A DNA stretch of 64,000 nucleotides from Clostridium thermarum (GTDB taxonomy: Bacteria > Bacillota > Clostridia > Clostridiales > Clostridiaceae). Positions 47,624 to 57,306 of this stretch are shown in pieces; position 1 is the stretch's first letter; each line of letters opens with the position of its first letter. Under the pieces are notes generated by a model. That model saw only the letters and a program-made list of their open reading frames with translations, made no database searches and was not told the DNA's origin. A program made the position numbers and the translations under genes. Where the stretch lies: assembly GCF_006351925.1 (NCBI RefSeq), contig NZ_CP040924.1, forward strand, positions 2,361,860 to 2,425,859. Reading direction: 5' to 3'.

Positions 47624-48091
47624 TTATTTCATATTTGGAAAATCCATTTGCCTCAAAGCCTCATAAGCTATAATAGCAACAGAATTAGACAAGTTTAATG
47701 ATCTGGTACTGGTTTGAAGCATTGGAAGCTTAATTAAATTTTCTGCATTATCATTTCTAATATAGTCAGGTAATCCTGATGATTCTCTTCCAAAAACAAT
47801 AAAGTCACCTTGTTTAAAGTTTACCTCATTATAGTACTTTTTCCCCTTCGTTGTTGCAAAGTAGAAGGTAGCATCCTTATACTTTGCTCGGAGTTCTTCA
47901 TATGATTCATGTATCTCTAGCTTTAAGTACGGCCAATAATCAAGGCCTGAACGTTTTACTTGCCTGTCATCTATACTAAAACCTAAGGGCTTTATCAGAT
48001 GTAAAGTAGAATCTGTCAAAACGCAGGTTCTGCCTATATTACCGGTATTTTGTGGTATCTCCGGCTGAAACAAAACAATATTTAAGTTCAC
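47624..48091 (-). CDS. trmL: tRNA (cytidine/uridine-34 2'-O)-methyltransferase TrmL
   Basis: About 155 residues of the SPOUT knot family, single-domain like TrmL. Motifs: QNTGNIGRTC near the N-terminus, IVFGRESSGLP and the knot sequence NLSNSVAIIAYEALRQ at the C-terminus. Methylates the wobble nucleotide of tRNA-Leu isoacceptors. A GTG at 48091 (MNLNIVLFQ) is preferred because GGGGG lies 9 bases before it; a GTG at 48100 abuts that site. Confidence 0.9.
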   Translation of the reverse strand: MNLNIVLFQPEIPQNTGNIGRTCVLTDSTLHLIKPLGFSIDDRQVKRSGLDYWPYLKLEIHESYEELRAKYKDATFYFATTKGKKYYNEVNFKQGDFIVFGRESSGLPDYIRNDNAENLIKLPMLQTSTRSLNLSNSVAIIAYEALRQMDFPNMK

Positions 48092-48225
48092 CCATTGCAC
48101 CCCCTTATCAAATTTCTACGTTATAATTCAAATTAAAACAAATATTATGCCTACATATAATATTAACTTATATAAATAAATTAGTAAAGCGCCACCTAGT
48201 TTATTCATTCCCATTATTGAATTTT

Positions 48226-49284
48226 CTATGGGTTGCTTTTTCGGCTTAGGAATTCAATTATTCCTTTAGAAATGTTTTTGGCCAAATTATTAAGGACTTC
48301 ATTATTATTAAGTCTGGCCACGTCTTCCGGATTTGATGCAAATCCACACTCTACCAACACCGCCGGCATTGGATTATGTTTAATCACATAGAAGGCCTCT
48401 TCTTTGACTTGTCTGTCATTCCAACCATCTGTACTTATGATATGTTTTTGAATAGCTTTTGCCAAGGCCATACTTTCTGTGGATACTGCATTTTCCTTAG
48501 AATAATAGGCGCTTAAACCGTTATACTTACTGCTTTCGTCATAGGAATTAATATGAATTGACACAAAGACATCCGGATCCTTGCTTTTAGTATAATCTAC
48601 TACATCCGAGAGCTTATTTAAAGTATCATCATCTCTTGAAAGTGACACCTCAATTCCATTAAATATAAGCTCCTGCCGCATTTCCTTAGATATTTTTAAG
48701 TTAATATCCTTTTCCACAAAGCTTTTGTCATAGGCCTCTGTACCAGGGTCTACGCCTCCATGTCCAGGGTCTATAACCGCAGAATTTTTAAAAGGCTCCT
48801 TTTCCTTGCTTACCAATACTATCAAAGAGCTGGTTAGTTCATTTAAAAATACAAAATTGTTATTCTCGAAGTTCTTTTTCACTACCAATGCGTCTTTACC
48901 TTCAACCTCAGCAAGAAATATATCCTCATCCTGTTCTTGAAAGCTTCCTTGGTCTAGCTTATGGCTGTTGGGGTCTTTTAAAAATATATAAATGTAACTT
49001 TCATTTTGATCATCATCAATGTAATCCTCTCTATTCATTAATTCAATAACATATTTTTTGAAATGAGAGTTCTCTTCCTTAGAAATATTACCGTTTTCTT
49101 TGATCTCAATAGATTTTCCTACCATCAGATTATTAGATAGGGTTTCCTTAATGACACTTTTCTCCTCTGCTGCTTTTTCAGGTGAAACCAGATTGACTAT
49201 AAACTTACCGATAGAAAAAAGAATAATGGCAAATAAAAATATTGAAGTAATGAATCTAAAAGGTTTTTTAACTCTTTTTCTCAT
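48226..49284 (-). CDS. N-acetylmuramoyl-L-alanine amidase (Amidase_3) with membrane anchor
   Basis: About 352 residues. An N-terminal signal anchor (PFRFITSIFLFAIILFSIG) is followed by an unassigned domain (about 40-170) and a C-terminal zinc amidase: VIDPGHGGVDPGT, the Glu in FVEKDINL, the His in VSIHINS and the catalytic Glu in VLVECGFAS. It cleaves the amide between MurNAc and the stem peptide outside the cell; in clostridia similar proteins act in sporulation or cell separation. The ATG at 49284 is used; an upstream GTG at 49296 is possible. Confidence 0.88.
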   Translation of the reverse strand: MRKRVKKPFRFITSIFLFAIILFSIGKFIVNLVSPEKAAEEKSVIKETLSNNLMVGKSIEIKENGNISKEENSHFKKYVIELMNREDYIDDDQNESYIYIFLKDPNSHKLDQGSFQEQDEDIFLAEVEGKDALVVKKNFENNNFVFLNELTSSLIVLVSKEKEPFKNSAVIDPGHGGVDPGTEAYDKSFVEKDINLKISKEMRQELIFNGIEVSLSRDDDTLNKLSDVVDYTKSKDPDVFVSIHINSYDESSKYNGLSAYYSKENAVSTESMALAKAIQKHIISTDGWNDRQVKEEAFYVIKHNPMPAVLVECGFASNPEDVARLNNNEVLNNLAKNISKGIIEFLSRKSNP

Positions 49285-49427
49285 GTTAGCAACCACTTTC
49301 TATTTAGAATGTGAAACAAATATACTACATAAATTAGTACGTTTAATTTCTCAAATAGTTCTTTTTTATTTCTATTCTAACATGGAAATGTATACTTTGA
49401 ACATAGAAAATAAATGGAATATTTTTC

Positions 49428-50561
49428 TTACAAAACAACTTCTCTCCCAGAAATAAAAACCTTCTTTATATTGATATCTTTATCGAAAAGCACAAGATCA
49501 GCATCAAAGCCTTCCTTTATACTTCCCTTCTTGTGTTGAACATTGCAATGTCTTGCAGCATTGTAAGTAACCATTTTTATAATTTCATGAAGTGGGTAGG
49601 ATGTATATTTTACCACATTTCTAACTGCTGCATCCTGAGTTAGTACAGATCCAGCTAAGGCTCCACTCTCAAGTCTAGCAGAGCTTCCGTCTACAAGGAC
49701 CTTCTGTCCCCCTAAAGAGTAAGTACCAGCCTTCATGCAGCATGCCATCATAGCGTCTGTCACCAGTAAAACTTTATCCGTAGATTTTTGCTTAAGTGCT
49801 ATTCTTACTACAGGAAAATCCACATGGATTCCATCACATATAATTTCAGTAGTTATGTCGCTGTCAAATATGGCGCCTACCACACCACCCTCCCTATGGT
49901 GAAGTAATTTCATTGCATTAAAAAGATGGGTAGAATGAGAAATTCCCCAATCAATCCCCTTCATTGCTTCACCATAAGTTGCATCAGAATGACCAATTGA
50001 AGACACGATACCCTTTTCATTCAAAAATTTTATGAGCATTTCTGATCCATTAATTTCAGGAGCAATGGTGACTTCTTTAATATATTCTAAGTATTCTCCT
50101 GCAAAATCCATAAAGTTCTCTATAGAAGATTCAGCGATGAACTTTGGATTTTGTGCTCCAATCATTTTAGGACTTATAAATGGTCCTTCCAAATGCGCTC
50201 CTAAAACCAAAGCCCCCTCTGTCCCTCTTTCTACCGCTTCTTTCACAGAACTTAGAGCTTTCTTGATATCATCAAAACTGCAAGTCATAGTGGTGGCTAA
50301 AAAGGCTGTAGTACCGTGGACAGCCACTGCTTTTGAAATGGAATTTAAAGCATCGTAGGAACCATCCATTGTATCAAAACCCCCGGCCCCATGTATATGT
50401 GTATCAATAAATCCGGGTGAGAGAAACAGATCTTCTCCATCATAAATACTGTCCTCAACTTTAAGGTCCTTTCCTATTTTGCATATAAGGCCGTCCTTTA
50501 CCCAAACATCAGCCTTCTCAACTCTGTCTAAGAAGATAACTTGACAATTTTTTATTAACAT
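49428..50561 (-). CDS. nagA: N-acetylglucosamine-6-phosphate deacetylase
   Basis: 377 residues of the amidohydrolase superfamily. Metal and active-site residues: DTHIHGAGG, HLEGPFIS (Glu ligand), the His in IGHSDA and SHSTHLFNAM, and the catalytic Asp in VTDAM. It removes acetate from GlcNAc-6-P in amino-sugar and wall recycling. nagB is not in the window, so the gene stands apart from a nag operon; the nearby amidase fits wall turnover. GTAGGTGAT precedes the ATG. Confidence 0.93.
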   Translation of the reverse strand: MLIKNCQVIFLDRVEKADVWVKDGLICKIGKDLKVEDSIYDGEDLFLSPGFIDTHIHGAGGFDTMDGSYDALNSISKAVAVHGTTAFLATTMTCSFDDIKKALSSVKEAVERGTEGALVLGAHLEGPFISPKMIGAQNPKFIAESSIENFMDFAGEYLEYIKEVTIAPEINGSEMLIKFLNEKGIVSSIGHSDATYGEAMKGIDWGISHSTHLFNAMKLLHHREGGVVGAIFDSDITTEIICDGIHVDFPVVRIALKQKSTDKVLLVTDAMMACCMKAGTYSLGGQKVLVDGSSARLESGALAGSVLTQDAAVRNVVKYTSYPLHEIIKMVTYNAARHCNVQHKKGSIKEGFDADLVLFDKDINIKKVFISGREVVL

Positions 50562-50627
50562 AATATCACCTACACTTAAAGTTAATTATATATTCAATAT
50601 TTAATAATTTAAATATAAAATAAAAAA

Positions 50628-50662
50628 TACCGACATTTTTAGTTTTTCTAAAAATGTCGGTA
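50628..50662 (-). terminator. Terminator after tRNA-Leu
   Basis: 15-bp perfect stem TACCGACATTTTTAG/CTAAAAATGTCGGTA with a 5-base loop, followed on the minus strand by TTTTTTA. It lies between tRNA-Leu and nagA and is symmetric enough to work on either strand. Confidence 0.85.
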
Positions 50663-50670
50663 TTTTTTAT

Positions 50671-50753
50671 TGGTGCGGATAACAGGAGTCGAACCTGCAC
50701 GGTTTCCCGCTAGAACCTGAATCTAGTGCGTCTGCCAATTCCGCCATATCCGC
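50671..50753 (-). tRNA. tRNA-Leu (anticodon CAG)
   Basis: Minus-strand 83-nt tRNA starting GCGGATATGGCGGAATTGGC and ending in the encoded CCA. The anticodon stem CTAGA/TCTAG encloses TTCAGGT with CAG. It has the long variable arm (GCGGGAAACCGT region) of class II tRNAs and T-loop GTTCGACTC. Reads CTG codons. A terminator follows. Confidence 0.95.
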
Positions 50754-50839
50754 ATACCTTAAGGTACTCACCAGAACTTAATTAAAAAGCCATTAGGAAA
50801 GTACCTGCATTTATTATTATAAACCATTTATTTTTTATG

Positions 50840-51025
50840 TCAAGGTATTATTATTTTTTTGTCAAGCTCCACTTTTAGTTTTTCAATATATATAGCTAAA
50901 TAACCAACTTCATCCTTTGCTCCTCTTACATGCAGTTCTTCTTCTGTAAGCTTGCATACTTTCTCGGCAAACTTATAGAATTCGTGATTGCGGTGAAATG
51001 GCCGGTAATGAAGAAGCTGCGGCAC
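50840..51025 (-). CDS. Possible small hypothetical protein
   Basis: A 61-codon frame starting with GTG. It ends in a helical, charged part (DEVGYLAIYIEKLKVELDKK) that looks protein-like. It starts 8 bases after the transglutaminase-gene stop and has no clear ribosome site, so it would rely on coupling. No family is recognised. It could also be the shifted C-terminal end of the preceding gene, or chance. Confidence 0.3.
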   Translation of the reverse strand: MPQLLHYRPFHRNHEFYKFAEKVCKLTEEELHVRGAKDEVGYLAIYIEKLKVELDKKIIIP

Positions 51026-51033
51026 TGCTATTA

Positions 51034-53238
51034 CTAAAACAACTTTTTAAGATAGTAAGTAAGTATACCATCCTTTTTTCTCAGATATTTCTCGAAATCG
51101 CAGTATATTTTTCGCTTTTCAATTTTATCGTCCTTAATACCTCCATAATATTCTTCGTAAACTTTTTTAGTAAGTGGCTTAAGTATATCTTTAAGTTCCA
51201 TCTCACTATGAGCAGCAAATTCTTTTTCTGTCTCATCAATGCGTTTTGTTATGTTATATCTTTTTAACCTTTTAATTATATAGTTATATAGGGGAATTAC
51301 ACTTTCACTCTTCAACATTTTTTTCCTCTTCCTTGCAGTCACTACAAAATATGAACTCATTATTAATACTGCAAGTGCTGTAAGCTCAACATACAATAAG
51401 CTTCTGTTATATACTATATCAAGGCCTTTATCCTCATCACTTTCCTCTTTATCATCATCCGCCTCTTCAATTTCCTCAGCATTGTTGGGCCTATCGGGGT
51501 TGACATTCGGTAAAGGATTTGTAGTACTTTCCTCTTGCTTTTTTTCCTCTTCAATGATTATGTTATTCTCCAACGCCGTAGGTGAACAGTCGCTTATTGC
51601 CCACAAATCATCAGACACAAGGTATTCAACCCAAGCGTGGGCAGTATCATTGGTTACTGCATATACATTGCCAGTCTTAGAAGTTTCACTCATTTTGTAG
51701 CCTTCCACGTACCGTGCCGGTATTCCGGCTATTCTATACATTACTGTCAGTGCTGTTGCAAAATAAACACAATATCCCTTTGGATCCTCAAAAAGAAAAT
51801 AATCAACAAAATCTCTTCCCTCAGGAAGTACTGAAGCATCTAAAGTGTAACTATAATTGTTTGATAGATAGTCTCTTAATTTTTCCACCTTTTCTTGATT
51901 GTTATTACAATCTTTAACAAGATCATATACAAGTTCAACAGTTCTGGTTGTTATTCCCTCTGGAAGTTGTAAGTATCTACTGTATTTGTCATTGTACCCA
52001 TAGTACACAGTATAATAATCCAGCATTTCAATTTTATATTCCACATCATAATACTCTATGGTGTAAGGTTTACTAATATATGAGCCCGTTACAAATGTTG
52101 AATTTTCTTCATTAATAAATATTTCACCTTCGTAATCTTTAATCCTGTTGGTATAGATGGGAACCATAAAGGAAGAACTTCTTAATTTCTCAGGAAAAAT
52201 TTTTATTTCCTTCAATTTATTTTCTGGATAAATTATATTTCCTATATCGTTGTTCCTTGCTTCATCTATGGCAGGATTAATCCCCTTCTGTAATTCCGTA
52301 AGTTCGTCAGTAGTTTTCTCCCATGAATATCCCGTATACTCATCCCTTACATCTCCCTTAAGATAAAGAGCTTTATCACTTACCACCCTAAATGCAACTT
52401 GATTATCCAGCCTTATAGGTCCTCCAAGCCTATTCTCAGTATTGTTGTAACCAGTATATTGCAGGCCAAAAATACCAGATTTAGCTGCTTCACTGCCTCT
52501 GCTCTGAGCTTTACCATACTCATTTTCTAATATCTGAAAAATAGAAAGTTCATCTTTCCCTTTTATATCTTGAGGCAATGGCAATACTACAATACCTGCT
52601 ATTAAAGCAAATACAATTACATTAATGATTACTCTTGTTCCATTGATAGATGAATATATGCCCTTCTTTTGTAATTCTAATAACACCTTTTTATAGTTAT
52701 TTACCATATAGGTAACTATAGCAATAATTATAAAGGGTATGATGAGCATTTTTATCTCATCAAAATACTCAAGATACCAAAAGAATATCATTACAGCCAC
52801 GGTAAGCAGAAGTACTCCTTCTGTCATATTGTTGTAATAAAAGAAAAAGAGTATGAATACTACAATGGGCAGAATTACTGTTATTACCGGTTTGAACTGA
52901 TAAAAATAAGTAGCTTCGGCATTTAGAAGTTGATTATTGATATCATCTATATTAGCTATGATATCATCATTGATAAATTCTGCAATTTTATCTTTATAAA
53001 AATATGCCAGTATAAGGGCACATATTATTGCTAGTAAGAAAACAACTATCCTTTGCCACTTTCTGTGGAGCAGGCCGTTATAAACCCAGTAAATAACCAT
53101 TAGCCCCAAATACAGAAGGGTAACGTACAGATAATTGAAATTTTCGATTTCATAGCAAACGTCAGCAACAACAAATAAAAACATTATATTTATATAATGC
53201 AGCAGAATACCTGTTTTTTTCTCTTTAAACCATTCCAT
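51034..53238 (-). CDS. Membrane transglutaminase-like protein (TgpA-type)
   Basis: 734 residues. The N-terminal 210 residues give six to seven membrane helices. An extracellular part follows, with a transglutaminase core: catalytic Cys in PKGYCVYFATALTVMYR, His in DTAHAWVEYL, Asp in WAISDCSPT. An acidic linker, one more helix (YVELTALAVLIMSSYFVV) and a short cytoplasmic DUF4129-like domain complete it. The family pairs with a MoxR ATPase and a DUF58 protein, as here. The substrate is unknown; wall or membrane-protein processing is usually assumed. Confidence 0.88.
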   Translation of the reverse strand: MEWFKEKKTGILLHYINIMFLFVVADVCYEIENFNYLYVTLLYLGLMVIYWVYNGLLHRKWQRIVVFLLAIICALILAYFYKDKIAEFINDDIIANIDDINNQLLNAEATYFYQFKPVITVILPIVVFILFFFYYNNMTEGVLLLTVAVMIFFWYLEYFDEIKMLIIPFIIIAIVTYMVNNYKKVLLELQKKGIYSSINGTRVIINVIVFALIAGIVVLPLPQDIKGKDELSIFQILENEYGKAQSRGSEAAKSGIFGLQYTGYNNTENRLGGPIRLDNQVAFRVVSDKALYLKGDVRDEYTGYSWEKTTDELTELQKGINPAIDEARNNDIGNIIYPENKLKEIKIFPEKLRSSSFMVPIYTNRIKDYEGEIFINEENSTFVTGSYISKPYTIEYYDVEYKIEMLDYYTVYYGYNDKYSRYLQLPEGITTRTVELVYDLVKDCNNNQEKVEKLRDYLSNNYSYTLDASVLPEGRDFVDYFLFEDPKGYCVYFATALTVMYRIAGIPARYVEGYKMSETSKTGNVYAVTNDTAHAWVEYLVSDDLWAISDCSPTALENNIIIEEEKKQEESTTNPLPNVNPDRPNNAEEIEEADDDKEESDEDKGLDIVYNRSLLYVELTALAVLIMSSYFVVTARKRKKMLKSESVIPLYNYIIKRLKRYNITKRIDETEKEFAAHSEMELKDILKPLTKKVYEEYYGGIKDDKIEKRKIYCDFEKYLRKKDGILTYYLKKLF

Positions 53239-53263
53239 TTAATCACACCCTGTCAAAGTAAAG

Positions 53264-54433
53264 TTACAGCTGCTGATTGTACTTAATTATTTCCGACACA
53301 TCTATAACCTTTACTCCTAACTTTCTTAATTTTACAATGTTTACACCATCTATATCTTCTACCTGATTGAAGAAAATAATTAAATTCTTTTTCTTCTCCT
53401 CCAGCCTCATAGCAAATTCCAGCAAGCTCTTATCCACTCTCGAGGTTATAAAGGCTATATTGTTCATCGAGGGATCATTGGCCTTATATATCCTTAAAAA
53501 CTGTACAAATGGTACAACGCTATCACTTTTATTTACGAGAAAATAATCCATTAGTTGTTCAAAATCTCTTTTCTCCTTTATGTCAAATTTTCTTGGATTG
53601 GCAGAATTAATGAAAAGCTTGGATACTATTTGCATCTTCGCTAAGTAGTGGACTATAGAGATACAAGTATCTATTAATTGTTCTTCTGAAACACCTGTGC
53701 TGTCATATCTATAGTTGCTAACATGCATATCAAGAAATATGTTAAATTCTTCCCCAACCACTATTTCATGGTTTCTCACATATAGATCATTATACTTAGC
53801 GCTAACTTTCCAATTTATTCGTTTAAGACTGTCTCCTTCACGGTATTTCCTATTGTCCCGTATTGTATAGGGATCATCAATACCGGAGGAACTTATCCTA
53901 TAATTATTAAAGAGATTTAACCCCTGAAAAATACTTGAATTCACTGGAACGATTCTAGGATAAACATGAACCAATGCCTTTGTACTATAGTTTTTTCGGC
54001 TCTCAATAATTGCTGCAGTGTCTTTGAACCTAGCTTCTGTATTGCCAAAATCATAAACTCCTCTATTTCTAAAGTGAACCTCATATCTGAGTTTCTTTGT
54101 GCTGAAGCTTCCAATATTCACGGCGTCTCCATTATATCTTGAGCTCATCTCTTTTAGTGCGGAATTAACTACAATAAGATAAGAAATGGGAAGAATTCCT
54201 CTGTTATTTAATACTACATCAAATTTCCCAGCCTGACCTGAACTGTATATATTTTTCTCAAAGAATATGTCTATGTTAAGATATCTTCTGTTGAAAATAA
54301 TAACGCATAGTGCCAATAGAGTCACTGCGGCAAAGGTATAAAATATTCTGTAGAAGAGAGGGCCACCTTCAATATAAGCTAAAATAAAAAATAGGATGGA
54401 CAATATAACAAACTTAATTTTAATCTTGAACAT
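53264..54433 (-). CDS. DUF58 protein (MoxR partner)
   Basis: 389 residues with two N-terminal membrane helices, a beta-rich middle and the DUF58 core near 195-215 (YREGDSLKRINWKVSAKYNDL). A vWA-like C-terminal half follows. DUF58 proteins act with MoxR ATPases as chaperone-like systems. It is 1-2 bases from moxR and 25 bases from the transglutaminase gene, so all three form one operon. Confidence 0.88.
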   Translation of the reverse strand: MFKIKIKFVILSILFFILAYIEGGPLFYRIFYTFAAVTLLALCVIIFNRRYLNIDIFFEKNIYSSGQAGKFDVVLNNRGILPISYLIVVNSALKEMSSRYNGDAVNIGSFSTKKLRYEVHFRNRGVYDFGNTEARFKDTAAIIESRKNYSTKALVHVYPRIVPVNSSIFQGLNLFNNYRISSSGIDDPYTIRDNRKYREGDSLKRINWKVSAKYNDLYVRNHEIVVGEEFNIFLDMHVSNYRYDSTGVSEEQLIDTCISIVHYLAKMQIVSKLFINSANPRKFDIKEKRDFEQLMDYFLVNKSDSVVPFVQFLRIYKANDPSMNNIAFITSRVDKSLLEFAMRLEEKKKNLIIFFNQVEDIDGVNIVKLRKLGVKVIDVSEIIKYNQQL

Positions 54434-54434
54434 T

Positions 54435-55376
54435 TTAGTTCACCCTTGGTACAGGAACGTATTTTAAAATATCGCTAATAATTTTTTCACTGGTAAGATT
54501 CTTTGCTCTTGCCTCCGCTGAAGGAGTCAATCTGTGTGCCAGCACTAAAACAGCATTATTTTTAACATCCTCCGGAATAACATAATTCCTGCCTTCTATC
54601 ACAGCTGTAGCCTGAGCAACTCTCAATAGAGCCAAGGCAGCTCTTGTGCTCATGCCCAAGTTCAAGAAGGCTGAATTTCTGGTGAAGTCAGCAATGTTAA
54701 CAATATAGTTATTTATGGCTTCTGCCACCATAACATCCCTGCAAATATTCTGAAGCATTAAAATATCCTCTGAATTGGCGGCAGGTTGTAGCTCTTCTAT
54801 TGGTTTCCTATTTCTATATATAGACAAGATCTTTGCCTCTGAAACTTTATCCGGATACCCTATGGATACCTTCATCATGAATCGGTCTAATTGAGCCTCT
54901 GGAAGGGTAAAAGTACCTTCATACTCTATAGGATTTTGAGTGGCAAGTACAAAAAATGGCTGATCTAACTTATATGTATGAACGCTTTCAGATACCTGGT
55001 TCTCCTCCATTACCTCCAACAGCGCTGATTGGGTTTTAGGTGAGGTCCTGTTTATTTCATCTGCTAAAACAATATTTGCAAAAATTGGTCCTTTTCTAAA
55101 CTCGAACTGCATTTCTTTTTGATTAAATATTGATATTCCTGTAATATCTGAAGGCAGCAAGTCAGGTGTGAATTGGATTCTGCTGTAGGATAAATTTATA
55201 GATTTTGCAAGGGCCTTAACTAAAGTTGTCTTTCCAACACCGGGTACATCTTCTATCAAGATATGGCCTCCGGCAATTATGGCTTTTAAAATATTTACTA
55301 TAGATTCTCTTTTACCCACTATTACCTGCTCTATGTTAGACAATATCCCCTGTATGGTTTCTGATGTTTCCTTCAT
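54435..55376 (-). CDS. MoxR-family AAA+ ATPase
   Basis: 313 residues. Walker A is IEDVPGVGKTTLVKALA (about 37-53), Walker B is NIVLADEINRTSPKTQSALLE, sensor 1 is FFVLATQNPIEYEGT, and a C-terminal AAA lid follows. MoxR proteins act as chaperones for the maturation of partner complexes, often vWA proteins. It is the first gene of the trio with DUF58 and the transglutaminase-like protein. Confidence 0.92.
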   Translation of the reverse strand: MKETSETIQGILSNIEQVIVGKRESIVNILKAIIAGGHILIEDVPGVGKTTLVKALAKSINLSYSRIQFTPDLLPSDITGISIFNQKEMQFEFRKGPIFANIVLADEINRTSPKTQSALLEVMEENQVSESVHTYKLDQPFFVLATQNPIEYEGTFTLPEAQLDRFMMKVSIGYPDKVSEAKILSIYRNRKPIEELQPAANSEDILMLQNICRDVMVAEAINNYIVNIADFTRNSAFLNLGMSTRAALALLRVAQATAVIEGRNYVIPEDVKNNAVLVLAHRLTPSAEARAKNLTSEKIISDILKYVPVPRVN

Positions 55377-55549
55377 ATAACTCTCTCCTTTGATAGTTCT
55401 TATATATTAAGACGGGTATCAACATTATAACATAAGTAACACTTATCTTTATAGTTTTTTCACATTTTTTGAATTTTAATCCACTTGTAAATTTTTTTAT
55501 AGTTTTTCCTAATACATAAATATTTCATATACCATCCTGAGTTTGTAAA

Positions 55550-55574
55550 AAAACAGGCAGTTACTGCCTGTTTT
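55550..55574 (-). terminator. Terminator after VanW gene 1
   Basis: 11-bp stem AAAACAGGCAG/CTGCCTGTTTT with a TTA loop, 3 bases after the stop, followed on the minus strand by a T-run. Confidence 0.85.
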
Positions 55575-55577
55575 ATA

Positions 55578-57125
55578 CTAGATATTTGATTCTTCAGGAT
55601 TTGTATTTTCCGGAATTGTTGCTTCTTGTTCTGATGCCTCGGAAGGATTAGATTCAGGTTCTGAACTTTCTGGTTTTGTGGTTACAGGAGCTGTATTTTG
55701 TGATGAAGTAGCCGCCTGATTATTTGTAGTCTCAGGCTTTACTGCTGTTTCAACCTTTTTAGTTCCCACCTTAACAATACCTTCTACCGGCCTATAGTAA
55801 TCATCTGAAATCAAATCCTGCTTTATAAGCTTTCCATTTTCATAAGTATTTCTGTAAACTCTAACCTTAATACCGGTTTGAGCCTGTTGAACTATTTCTT
55901 TTTTACCCTCAGGCATATTGGGATCTTCAATTGTTTTTGTAGTAGTCTCTACGGTTTTGTAAACTTGATTCACTACATCATACTGTCTTGAGGTTAGGCT
56001 CTTGTTAGAATAAATATTAAAATGAACTGCCTTGTTTTGAACGTAACCTTCAATATAGATTGGGTATTCCAGAGTATTAGTAAACTTATAATCCAAGTTT
56101 CCCCAATCTACCGTTGCATCTAAACCATAAGCAACATATGATGAAGTAAGAGTATGATGATATCTTTCCGTAGAATTTATGTTTGCTCTTAAAACAGCAT
56201 TATATAAGGTTGAAGATACCTGACATATACCTCCGCCTAAGCCTGACTCTATTTTATTCCCTATAATTACGCCAGCCTCCTGATATCCTCTTGCCTTAGT
56301 TCTTTCACCTACAGTTTCATTAAAACTAAAGCTATCCCCTGGCATTAAGAGGAGCTTGTCTATTGACTTTGTTGCCAGTTCAATATTAGTGGACCTGGCC
56401 CAGGTAGAGGTCTTATAGTCAGTGCTATATGAAGCTATTAATGTATCAACTGTAGAAAGCTTTTCTTCTGTCTTATGTGCGGTAAGTGTTTCCACAGGTG
56501 CTTCTATAGTAATATCATTTCCTAAATCTCCATTTATACTGTTTATTATGTCCTCCTTAAGCTTGTCTGATAGAAGCATGTACCCTTTAATGTCAGGAGT
56601 AACTTTGAATTTACCTCTTGAGACCATTTCTAATGAACCATCAACCGGATCCTTGTTAATATCCTTCTCCATGGCAGCAATCAAATTTCCTACGGCTGTA
56701 TCATCATATGTAAAGGAAAGCTCGTACTCTTTGTTAATACCATTTTTAATTGTATTATTTTTTTGAAAAATTGATAAATCTTTACCATAGCTAAAGACTT
56801 CCTCAACAATCTCTTCTATATTATAACGGGCATTTAATTCATCATAGCCTATTGAGTAGGTCTTGTCTAAATATTTGATATCAATTTTCTTTTTTACAAT
56901 AACATCTCCATATCTTTCCTTCAATAGGGCTATTGCCTCAGTTTTGGTTTTGCCACCAACCTCAATTCCCATAATCTTAACCCCAGGATAGATAAAATTA
57001 TCCCAGGAACTATTGATTTTATATACATATCCTGTATAGGCGGCACCGCCGCTCAATGCGAGTACCGCGAATACTGACAGCATAATAACAAAATTCCTTT
57101 TTGTCTTTTTCTTCTTTTTCTTCAT
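55578..57125 (-). CDS. VanW-domain cell-wall protein 1
   Basis: 515 residues. Lysine-rich N-terminus and one membrane helix (about 13-33). Then a peptidoglycan-binding-4-like region (about 60-200), the VanW domain (about 240-370, with GDSFSFNETVGERT and GGGICQVSSTLYNA) and a G5-like beta part. A Ser/Thr/Glu/Pro-rich tail (about 470-515) ends the protein. VanW is named from vancomycin clusters, but its activity is not established. It is paralogous to the next gene. The tail is absent from the paralogue and should be extended and surface-exposed. Confidence 0.88.
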   Translation of the reverse strand: MKKKKKKTKRNFVIMLSVFAVLALSGGAAYTGYVYKINSSWDNFIYPGVKIMGIEVGGKTKTEAIALLKERYGDVIVKKKIDIKYLDKTYSIGYDELNARYNIEEIVEEVFSYGKDLSIFQKNNTIKNGINKEYELSFTYDDTAVGNLIAAMEKDINKDPVDGSLEMVSRGKFKVTPDIKGYMLLSDKLKEDIINSINGDLGNDITIEAPVETLTAHKTEEKLSTVDTLIASYSTDYKTSTWARSTNIELATKSIDKLLLMPGDSFSFNETVGERTKARGYQEAGVIIGNKIESGLGGGICQVSSTLYNAVLRANINSTERYHHTLTSSYVAYGLDATVDWGNLDYKFTNTLEYPIYIEGYVQNKAVHFNIYSNKSLTSRQYDVVNQVYKTVETTTKTIEDPNMPEGKKEIVQQAQTGIKVRVYRNTYENGKLIKQDLISDDYYRPVEGIVKVGTKKVETAVKPETTNNQAATSSQNTAPVTTKPESSEPESNPSEASEQEATIPENTNPEESNI

Positions 57126-57306
57126 TTAGTATCTCCTCTCTACCCGCAAAATAATTATACTACATTTATATACGATTTAAAATATCCATCGTGCTTAAAT
57201 TTAACGACGGACTAGAAAAAAAGACATTTTAAGCTCAATTTTCTTATCAATGATGGCTCTCTATGAGTTTTCAGCTTAAGAAATATCTACATTTTTCACA
57301 GCCACC